Origin: Mumia flava
GTDB lineage: Bacteria; Actinomycetota; Actinomycetes; Propionibacteriales; Nocardioidaceae
NCBI RefSeq assembly: GCF_002797495.1
Contig: NZ_PGEZ01000004.1
Coordinates: forward strand, 1 to 64,000
Length of the DNA stretch: 64,000 nucleotides
Reading direction: 5' to 3'
The translations under genes were made by a program, and so were the position numbers. Positions 57,935-64,000 of the stretch are shown here, in pieces. The notes beneath the pieces are model-generated. The model saw nothing but the letters and a program-made list of their open reading frames with translations, was not told the origin of the DNA and did no database searches. Positions within the stretch are counted from its first letter, which is position 1. Every line of letters begins with the position of its first letter.

Positions 57935-58410
57935 CCCGGCATCCCCTTGATCCTGCGGCCGATCTCGGTCTGCACCTCTCGGGTCGCCTGCCGCTCGGCG
58001 ATCGCCTGCCGCTTGTCCCACGCCTTCTTGCCCCGGGCGACCGCGACCTCGATCTTCGCGCGGCCGGAGGAGAAGTAGAGGGACAGCGGGACCAGGGTCA
58101 CGCCCGGGTTGGAGACGGCCTTCTCGATCTTCTCGATCTCACGGCGGTGCAGCAGCAGCTTCCGCTTGCGGCGGGCCGTGTGGTTGGTCCACGTCCCCTG
58201 TGCGTACTCGGGGATGTGCACGCCGTGCAGCCACACCTCGCCGTCCTCGATGTCGGCCCAGCCGTCGGTGAGGTTCGCGCGGCCCTCGCGCAGCGACTTG
58301 ACCTCGGTGCCGGTCAGCACCAACCCCGCCTCGTAGGTGTCGTCGACGTGGTAGTCGTGCCGCGCCTTGCGGTTCTGCGCGATCAGCTTCCTGCCCGGTT
58401 CCTTGGCCAT
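57931..58410 (-). CDS. smpB: SsrA-binding protein SmpB
   Basis: A 159-residue OB-fold protein that brings tmRNA to stalled ribosomes. All conserved blocks are here: [38 protein letters not shown], the [24 protein letters not shown] segment, and the C-terminal [21 protein letters not shown] tail that enters the ribosome. It starts one base after a GGAGGA and ends overlapping the amidohydrolase gene. ssrA itself is 1.9 kb downstream. Confidence 0.97.
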   Translation of the reverse strand: MAKEPGRKLIAQNRKARHDYHVDDTYEAGLVLTGTEVKSLREGRANLTDGWADIEDGEVWLHGVHIPEYAQGTWTNHTARRKRKLLLHRREIEKIEKAVSNPGVTLVPLSLYFSSGRAKIEVAVARGKKAWDKRQAIAERQATREVQTEIGRRIKGMPG

Positions 58411-58440
58411 TCCTCCATTGTCCAGGTCGCGTCCAGACGT

Positions 58441-59841
58441 TTACAGCCAGTTCATCGGGTCCCGGGTGTTGCCGTTCTTCAGGACCATGAAGTGCAGGTG
58501 GCATCCCGTGGAGTACCCGGTGCTCCCGACGTAGCCGATCGTCTCGCCACGGCTGACGTACTGGCCCTCGTAGGTGGAGAACTGCGAGAGGTGGTTGTAC
58601 GTCGTGGCGACGCTCGCCCCCCGCATCCGGCCGTGGGAGATGATGACGCGGTTGCCGTAGCCGGCGTTGTAGTACGCGCCGATCACCGTGCCGCTCGCGG
58701 CGGCGTACACCGGGGTCCCGCAGCCGACGCCGAAGTCGGTGCCGTCGTGGAGCTTCCAGACGTGCAGGATGGGGTGGAAGCGCATCCCGTACGACGACGT
58801 GATCGGGCCGGAGACGGGGTACGAGAGGCCGCCGCCGCCACCACCGCCACCGCCGCCGCCGCCGCCGGAGGAGGAGCCGCCGCCGGACGACGAGCCGCCG
58901 CCCCCTCCGCCGCCACCGCCGCCGGAGCTCTTCTTGTCGTTCTTCCGGGCCTCCTGGCGCCGCTTGCGCTCCAGGCGCTCCTGGCGCCGCCGCTCCGCGC
59001 GCGCCTCGGCCCGTGCGATCGCCTTGAGCCGGGCACTGATCCGGTCGCGCTCCGACTCCAGGGCCTGGAGCTGGACCGCGTCGGACTGCTTGGCCTTCGC
59101 CGCCTCCTGACGCGCCTCGGCGGTCGAGCGCACGAGCGTCGCGACCTGCGCCTCCTGCTCCTCGGCCTGCGCGGTCAGCTCCTCCTGCAGCTGGAGGTTC
59201 TCCGCCGCCGCCTCGCGCTTCACCTTGACGACGTCGCGCGCCTTCTTCACCTTCTCGCGCGTCAGGGCCAGGATCACCTGGGTCGCCTCGAGCTGATCGC
59301 CCTGGGCGAGCCGGGCCTCGGTGACCGCCGTGTCGAGGCTGACCTGCTCGGCGTACGTCGCGGCGTCGACGCCGTTGACCAGCGCCGAGAAGGCCCGCAG
59401 GCTCGGAGAACCGGACTGGAGCTGCTCCACGGTCGTCCGCTCCAGCACGCGCTCGGCCTTGCGGCTGCGCTTGCGGCCCTTCTTCGCCTCGGTCCGCGCG
59501 TCGGAGAGCTCGTCCTCGGCCTCGGTCAGCGCAGCCTGCATCGCCGCGTCACGCGCCTGCGCCGCGGCGAGCTGGGTCCGGGTCGTCGCCAGCGTCGCCC
59601 GCGCCGACGTGAGACTGGTCTGGGCGGACTGGAGCGCACGGGTCGCGTTCGCCAGCCTCGCCGAGGAGGCGTCCAGGTCGGATCGGGCACCGGCAATGTC
59701 CGACGTCACGTCCTGACGTCGGTCTCTGAGGTCGTCCTTGTCGTCGCCGGAACTGGGACTCGCGACCGCTGCGGTGACGCAGAGCAGGAGAACCAGAACC
59801 AAGGCGGCACGTACAGGAACGAGGGGGAAGACTCGCACCAC
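58441..59841 (-). CDS. Coiled-coil LytM (M23) protein, FtsEX-associated
   Basis: A 466-residue exported protein. Signal peptide (ALVLVLLLCVTAAVASP) is followed by two long coiled-coil regions (RLANATRALQSAQTSLTSARATLATTRTQL and AERVLERTTVEQLQSGSP...), a Gly/Ser linker of about 40 residues with long Gly runs, and an M23 domain (LHDGTDFGVGCGTPVYAA, HGRMRGASVATTYNHLS, TGCHLHFMVL). This is the EnvC/RipC-type partner that FtsEX activates at the septum. Downstream of ftsX on the same strand. GTG 59841. Confidence 0.87.
   Translation of the reverse strand: MVRVFPLVPVRAALVLVLLLCVTAAVASPSSGDDKDDLRDRRQDVTSDIAGARSDLDASSARLANATRALQSAQTSLTSARATLATTRTQLAAAQARDAAMQAALTEAEDELSDARTEAKKGRKRSRKAERVLERTTVEQLQSGSPSLRAFSALVNGVDAATYAEQVSLDTAVTEARLAQGDQLEATQVILALTREKVKKARDVVKVKREAAAENLQLQEELTAQAEEQEAQVATLVRSTAEARQEAAKAKQSDAVQLQALESERDRISARLKAIARAEARAERRRQERLERKRRQEARKNDKKSSGGGGGGGGGGSSSGGGSSSGGGGGGGGGGGGGLSYPVSGPITSSYGMRFHPILHVWKLHDGTDFGVGCGTPVYAAASGTVIGAYYNAGYGNRVIISHGRMRGASVATTYNHLSQFSTYEGQYVSRGETIGYVGSTGYSTGCHLHFMVLKNGNTRDPMNWL
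58833..58922. repeat. Gly/Ser linker encoded by GGN repeats
   Basis: Long runs of glycine codons with a few serine codons, about 40 residues in the M23 protein. Prone to slippage and sequencing error in high-GC templates. Confidence 0.85.
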
Positions 59842-59929
59842 ACGCTGCCTCTGCTCGGGGACAGGTCGGGATGAACGTATCCGCCCATTCCGCCAGAACC
59901 CGGCATTTCATCACGCTCGGGCGCGTCCG

Positions 59930-59965
59930 ACGGGCCCCTCGGGTCGCCGGACCGCGCCGGCCCGT
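59930..59965 (-). terminator. Weak hairpin between ftsX and the M23 protein gene
   Basis: ACGGGCC and GGCCCGT form a 7-bp stem around a GC-rich loop just after the ftsX stop. Confidence 0.3.
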
Positions 59966-59966
59966 G

Positions 59967-60887
59967 TCACACCTTGAGGTAGCGGCGCGTCATCACGAGC
60001 GTCGGGATCAGCGCGAGCAGGATCGCCAGGACGGTGGTGTAGATCATCACCCCGCCGGCGTCCTGCCATCTGACCCAGGTCGTCAACGCCCCCAGACGGT
60101 CGCGCAGGAAGCCGTAGACCACCCACTGCATGAACGCGGCCAGGCCCAGGCACGCGAGGCCGGCCGAGATCAGTGCCGCGACCAGCGACTCGAGGATGAA
60201 CGGGAGCTGGATGTGCCAGGTGGACGCACCCACGAGCCGCATGATGCCGATCTCGCGGCGACGGGCGTACGCGGTCATCCGGATGGTGTTCGAGACCTGC
60301 AGCACGGCTGCGACGATCAGCAGCAGCGACGTGCCGAGCGCGGCCCAGCGCAGCTTGGAGAGCACCTCGAACAACGGCGCGAGCAGGTCGCGCAGGCTGA
60401 TCACGCTCGCCACCCCGTCGATCCCGGTGAGCTGGCTGGTGATCCCCTCGGACTGGTTCGGGTCGACCAGAGTCACGCGGTAGGAGACGCCGAACGACTC
60501 CGGTCCGAGCGCCTCGAGCTGCTTGCGCCCCTCGGCGTTCTGGCCGAGGCGCTCCTGCGCGAGCTCGTAGTTCTCCTCCGGCGTCCAGCGCTCGTACGAG
60601 CGGACCTCCGGATTCTCGTCGAGCGCGGCCTCGACGGCCTGCTCCTGCTGCTCGGTGGCGCGGCCGCCGACGCACGTGTCCGCGGAGGAGTTCTGGGTGC
60701 AGAGGTTGACCTGGATCTGCAGCCGGTTGCCGAAGAAGGTCTCGGTGCGGTCCGCCTGAGCCTGCAGCAGCAGACCGAGCGATGCCAGCACCAGCGACAC
60801 GCTCATCGTGACGACGAGGGAGACCGTCATCGAGAAGTTGCGTCGGATGCCCGTGGTGAGCTCGTTGAAGATGCTTCCGAGTGCCAT
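59967..60887 (-). CDS. ftsX: Cell division permease FtsX
   Basis: A 306-residue protein with one N-terminal helix (SMTVSLVVTMSVSLVLASLGLLLQA), a large extracellular domain (about 45-190, with the Cys pair NLCTQNSSADTCV), and three C-terminal helices (WAALGTSLLLIVAAVLQV, FILESLVAALISAGLACLG, TVLAILLALIPTLVM). The extracellular loop contacts the M23 protein. It starts 12 bases after ftsE, so both are made together. Controls septal hydrolases. Confidence 0.95.
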   Translation of the reverse strand: MALGSIFNELTTGIRRNFSMTVSLVVTMSVSLVLASLGLLLQAQADRTETFFGNRLQIQVNLCTQNSSADTCVGGRATEQQEQAVEAALDENPEVRSYERWTPEENYELAQERLGQNAEGRKQLEALGPESFGVSYRVTLVDPNQSEGITSQLTGIDGVASVISLRDLLAPLFEVLSKLRWAALGTSLLLIVAAVLQVSNTIRMTAYARRREIGIMRLVGASTWHIQLPFILESLVAALISAGLACLGLAAFMQWVVYGFLRDRLGALTTWVRWQDAGGVMIYTTVLAILLALIPTLVMTRRYLKV

Positions 60888-60899
60888 CGAATCGTCTCG

Positions 60900-61589
60900 T
60901 CAGTTCTCGTAGCCGTAGGCGCCGCGCGACTGGTCGCGGACGAGGTGCCCGCCGGACAGCTCGATCACCCGCTTGCGCATCTGGTCGACGATGCCGACGT
61001 CGTGGGTCGCCATGAGCACGGTCGTATCGGTCCGGTTGATCCGGTCGAGCAGCTTCATGATGCCGACGGAGGTCTGCGGGTCGAGGTTGCCCGTCGGCTC
61101 GTCGGCGATCAGGATCATCGGACGGTTCACGAAGGCACGAGCGATCGCCACGCGCTGCTGCTCACCGCCCGACAGCTCGTCCGGCATCCGCTCGCCCTTG
61201 CCCTCGAGCCCGACCAGCTCCAGCGTCTGCGGGACCACCCGACGGATCTCCGAGCGGGACTTGCCGATGACCTGCAGCGCGAACGCGACGTTCTCCGAGA
61301 CGGTCTTGTTCGGGAGCAGGCGGAAGTCCTGGAACACCGTGCCGAGCTGACGACGCAGCTTCGGCACCTTCCAGTTCGCCAGGCGGTTGATCTCCTTGCC
61401 GGCGACGTAGACCCGTCCTGTGCTCGGCCGCGTCTCCCGCAGGATCATCCTGAGGAAGGTCGACTTGCCGGAGCCGGACTGCCCGACCAGGAACACGAAC
61501 TCGCCCTTCTCGATCTCAAGATTGATCGAGTCGAGAGCGGGTCTCGGTTGACCGGGGTAGGTCTTCGTGACGTTCTCGAAGCGGATCAC
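60900..61589 (-). CDS. ftsE: Cell division ATP-binding protein FtsE
   Basis: A 229-residue ABC ATPase. Walker [14 protein letters not shown], the Q-loop [10 protein letters not shown], the signature [15 protein letters not shown], Walker [14 protein letters not shown] and the H-loop LMATHD are all perfect. GTG 61589 lies 6 bases after TACACT, so ftsE is probably the first gene of a leaderless ftsE-ftsX transcript that may continue into the M23 protein and smpB. Confidence 0.96.
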   Translation of the reverse strand: MIRFENVTKTYPGQPRPALDSINLEIEKGEFVFLVGQSGSGKSTFLRMILRETRPSTGRVYVAGKEINRLANWKVPKLRRQLGTVFQDFRLLPNKTVSENVAFALQVIGKSRSEIRRVVPQTLELVGLEGKGERMPDELSGGEQQRVAIARAFVNRPMILIADEPTGNLDPQTSVGIMKLLDRINRTDTTVLMATHDVGIVDQMRKRVIELSGGHLVRDQSRGAYGYEN

Positions 61590-61595
61590 CGTGCG

Positions 61596-61601
61596 AGTGT
61601 A
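61596..61601 (-). promoter_or_regulatory. Leaderless -10 element of ftsE
   Basis: TACACT ends 6 bases before the GTG at 61589. Confidence 0.5.
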
Positions 61602-61608
61602 CGCAGGC

Positions 61609-62721
61609 TCAGGAAGCGGCAGCCTCAGCGCCACGCCGCCAGCGGATTCCTGCCTCGATGAACGGGTCGATCTCGCCGTCGAACACGGCCTGGGTGTTGC
61701 CCGTCTCGTACTCCGTCCGGAGATCCTTGACCATCTGGTACGGATTGAGCACGTACGAGCGCATCTGGTCGCCCCAGGACGCCTGCACGTCACCGCGCAG
61801 CTCGTCGAGCTGGGCGCGCTCCTCGGCCTTCTTCAGGGCGAGCAGCTTCGCCTTGAGGATCACCATCGCGCTCGCCTTGTTCTGGAGCTGGCTCTTCTCG
61901 TTCTGGCAGCTCACCACGACGCCGGTCGGCAGGTGGGTCAACCGGACCGCGGAGTCGGTCGTGTTGACGCTCTGGCCGCCGGGGCCGGACGAGCGGTACA
62001 CGTCGACGCGGACCTCGTCCTCGGGGATGTCGATCTCGTCGGTCTGCTCCAGCACCGGGACGACCTCGACCGCGGCGAACGACGTCTGCCGGCGGCCCTG
62101 GTTGTCGAACGGGGAGATCCGCACGAGCCGGTGCGTGCCCGACTCCACCGACAGCGTGCCGTAGGCGTACGGCGCCTTGACGGCGAAGGTGGTCGACTTG
62201 ATCCCCGCCTCCTCCGCGTACGACGTGTCGTAGACCTCGACCGGGTACTTGTGCTGCTCGGCCCACCGGACGTACATCCGCTGGAGCATCTCGGCGAAGT
62301 CCGCCGCGTCGACACCCCCGGCGCCCGAGCGGATCGTCACCAGCGCCTCGCGCGCGTCGTACTCGCCCGACAGCAGGGTGCGGACCTCGAGCGCCTCGAC
62401 GGCCTGCTCCAGGCGCCCCAGCTCGACGTCGGCCTCGGCCAGGACGTCGCTGTCGCCCTCCTCGGTGCCGAGCTCGACGAGGACCGCGAGGTCGTCGATC
62501 CGTGACCGCAGGCCGCTCACACGCTCCAGCTCGGCCTGCAGGACCGACAGCCGGCCGGTGACGCGCTGGGCGTTGGCCTGGTCGTCCCACAGGTCGGGCG
62601 CGGCCACCTGCTCCTGGAGGTCGGCGATCTCGGCCCGCATCGCGTCGAGGTCGAGGACGGACTCGATCGACGTCATCGTCGTGCCGAGTGCCTTCAGTGC
62701 TGCGTCGTAGTCCCGTGCCAC
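61609..62721 (-). CDS. prfB: Peptide chain release factor 2
   Basis: A 370-residue class I release factor for UGA and UAA codons. The anticodon-like SPF motif ([20 protein letters not shown]) and the GGQ motif ([23 protein letters not shown]) are present. No internal UGA programmed frameshift is needed: the frame is open throughout, as is usual in actinobacteria. GTG 62721 is 7 bases after TAGGCT. prfB directly upstream of ftsE is a common actinobacterial order. Confidence 0.97.
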   Translation of the reverse strand: MARDYDAALKALGTTMTSIESVLDLDAMRAEIADLQEQVAAPDLWDDQANAQRVTGRLSVLQAELERVSGLRSRIDDLAVLVELGTEEGDSDVLAEADVELGRLEQAVEALEVRTLLSGEYDAREALVTIRSGAGGVDAADFAEMLQRMYVRWAEQHKYPVEVYDTSYAEEAGIKSTTFAVKAPYAYGTLSVESGTHRLVRISPFDNQGRRQTSFAAVEVVPVLEQTDEIDIPEDEVRVDVYRSSGPGGQSVNTTDSAVRLTHLPTGVVVSCQNEKSQLQNKASAMVILKAKLLALKKAEERAQLDELRGDVQASWGDQMRSYVLNPYQMVKDLRTEYETGNTQAVFDGEIDPFIEAGIRWRRGAEAAAS

Positions 62722-62728
62722 AGGTGCG

Positions 62729-62734
62729 AGCCTA
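62729..62734 (-). promoter_or_regulatory. Leaderless -10 element of prfB
   Basis: TAGGCT ends 7 bases before the GTG at 62721. Confidence 0.5.
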
Positions 62735-62780
62735 CCCGCCCACCTCAGCGGGCCAGGGCGCGGCAGCGGGTCGGCGTCCG

Positions 62781-64000
62781 TCAGCGGGTCAGCGCCCGAC
62801 AGCTGGCCGAGGCGCAGTCGACGTAGGCGTCCAACTTGCGCATCATCGCCTTGACCGTCGGGTCCTGGGGCCGGAACTGGTTCCGTTTCTCGAACGAGCC
62901 GACTCGTGCCAGGCCCCGGTAGAACTCGTACGACACGAGCGACGGGTGGCCGCTGGGGTGTGCGTAGCGGACCAGCAGCGCGTCGCGGTTGCGGACGGCG
63001 ACGTACGAGCGCTTCAGGTTGTCGGAGCCCTCGAGGTCCGGGTCGTCACCGACGGGCTCGGACCAGGTGTGCTCCACGAAGGCGAAGCGGTTGCCCTTCG
63101 CTCGCGGGTTGCGCAGCACCGGCACCAGCGACGACCCGTCCCGGTCGGGCGACGGTCGGTTGCCGGCGAGCTGCTCGATCGTCGGCGCGAGGTCGATGTT
63201 CTGGACGACCTGCCCGCGGGAGCCGGTGACGACGCCGGGCCCGGCCACGATCAGCGGGACCTGCAGGTCGACCTTGTACGCGGTGCGCTTGCCGATCCCG
63301 AGCCGGAACTCACCCAGGTGGTAGCCGTTGTCCGACGTGAAGATCACGTAGGTGTCCGGGCCGACGGACCGCATCACCGCGCCGAGCAGGTCGTCGAGCG
63401 ACTGCGCCATCCGGGCGCGGTTGCGGTAGTGGTTCTCGAGCCGCTTCGTCTTGCGCTTGCCGGCCCGGTTGTTCTCGTTCCACGCCGCCGCCAGGCGCCC
63501 GTCGGCGTACCGCGGGCGGTTGTCGCGCTGGTCGTCGTTGAAGCCCGGGCGATCGCGCACACGCAGCCGCGCGCACGGCACGCGGCCGCAGTCGCCGGCG
63601 CTGCGCTTCGTCGCACGGTCGCGCAGCGCGGGAGAGAACAGCGGGTCGGTCGCGCGGACCTTCCGCTTGCGCTTGTGGGTCGCGAACGGCGCGATCTCGA
63701 GGAAGTACGGGGCGTCGCTGCGCTCACGCGACTCGATCGACCGGACCGCCATCCGCCGCAGGACGTCCGTGCTGTAGTCGGCCGCGGCCCGGCCGTACCG
63801 TCGGTTGGAGATCACGCTCTCGCCGGAGCGCTTCACGGCGTCGGTCATCTTGTAGCTCCACATCCGGTACCCGCCGGCGGTGATGGCGTGGAACTCGTCC
63901 CACCCCTGCGGGACGGCGGAGCCGCCCGCACCGCGGTAGCGGTTGAGGAACTTCCCCATGAAGGTGGTGTGGTAGCTGCCGCCGGCGCGCGTCGTCAGGG
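62781..64000 (-). CDS. Sulfatase family protein, C-terminal part
   Basis: Only the last 406 codons are in the window; the frame stays open to its edge and continues. Sulfatase hallmarks: [13 protein letters not shown] at the start of the visible part (second part of the N-terminal signature), [15 protein letters not shown], and the metal site [38 protein letters not shown] (DNG, K). The catalytic Cys/Ser (formylglycine) site lies upstream of the window. Extracellular arylsulfatase-like function is inferred. Confidence 0.88.
   Translation of the reverse strand, partial: LTTRAGGSYHTTFMGKFLNRYRGAGGSAVPQGWDEFHAITAGGYRMWSYKMTDAVKRSGESVISNRRYGRAAADYSTDVLRRMAVRSIESRERSDAPYFLEIAPFATHKRKRKVRATDPLFSPALRDRATKRSAGDCGRVPCARLRVRDRPGFNDDQRDNRPRYADGRLAAAWNENNRAGKRKTKRLENHYRNRARMAQSLDDLLGAVMRSVGPDTYVIFTSDNGYHLGEFRLGIGKRTAYKVDLQVPLIVAGPGVVTGSRGQVVQNIDLAPTIEQLAGNRPSPDRDGSSLVPVLRNPRAKGNRFAFVEHTWSEPVGDDPDLEGSDNLKRSYVAVRNRDALLVRYAHPSGHPSLVSYEFYRGLARVGSFEKRNQFRPQDPTVKAMMRKLDAYVDCASASCRALTR

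Noticed and set aside
58833-58922. Frameshift or assembly error in the Gly-rich part of the M23 protein
   Set aside because: The frame stays open through the repeat and the catalytic domain beyond is intact, so the run is real coding sequence; only its exact length is uncertain.
61609-62721. Programmed +1 frameshift in prfB
   Set aside because: The reading frame is open from the GTG start through SPF and GGQ with no in-frame TGA, so no frameshift is needed.

Overview
The window is about 72 percent G+C by eye, is densely packed on both strands, and uses many GTG starts and 4-base GTGA/ATGA stop-start overlaps. Gene content is actinobacterial: a Mec-CysO-CysM cysteine pathway, mycothiol-type DinB and maleylpyruvate-isomerase-family enzymes, DUF2017, DUF3039, DUF3048, MpaB, LpqI and DUF222-HNH proteins. 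A member of the Nocardioidaceae or close relatives is the best guess, inferred from gene families only. No phage, transposase, integrase, CRISPR array, rRNA or tRNA gene was seen.

Layout. 1-700 is the end of a DUF222/HNH (13E12-type) protein. 900-16400 is a conserved housekeeping block that matches the M. tuberculosis pncB1-clpS-Rv1332-mec-cysO-cysM-murI-Rv1339-rphA-Rv1341 order, but with about 7 kb of accessory genes (membrane protein, DinB, Ig-like secreted protein, SARP-type regulator, VOC protein) inserted between cysM and murI. 16400-23100 holds regulators and metabolic enzymes (TetR, mycothiol-dependent enzyme, acetyltransferase, MpaB oxygenase, hydrolase, FAD-linked oxidase with a divergent AsnC regulator). 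23200-27100 is a YqgE, DUF3039, secreted M43 protease, helicase run. 27180-29860 has a MerR regulator, a DUF3048 lipoprotein and an NlpC/P60 wall hydrolase behind a clear ydaO/yuaA (cyclic di-AMP) riboswitch. 30300-35900 is the complete quinolinate/NAD operon nrtR-nadA-nadB-nadC-nifS, behind a long palindrome. 36000-48800 carries a GGDEF protein, LpqI/NagZ, a DksA-like factor, two CPBP membrane proteases around a GAP-family protein, a Lys-rich Rho-N protein, two hydrolases (one apparently catalytically dead), a large LuxR regulator and a secreted Ig-like protein.

48870-55490 is the most interesting metabolic region: an acyl-CoA dehydrogenase overlaps an aminoglycoside-phosphotransferase-like kinase fused to DUF6285, followed by a TetR regulator. 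A thiolase further on shares a 22-bp palindromic operator with the dehydrogenase. This suggests one fatty- or hydroxy-acid regulon, possibly the phosphorylation route for 4-hydroxyacyl-CoAs. 55590-64000 is a conserved block on the minus strand: prfB, ftsE, ftsX, a coiled-coil LytM (M23) protein, smpB, an amidohydrolase and the tmRNA gene ssrA, plus the end of a sulfatase.

Across the window at least 18 genes have a TANNNT hexamer exactly 6 or 7 bases before the start codon and no separate ribosome-binding site is needed. This is the signature of leaderless transcripts and was used to fix many starts. Convergent gene ends are often marked by hairpins or short tandem repeats.
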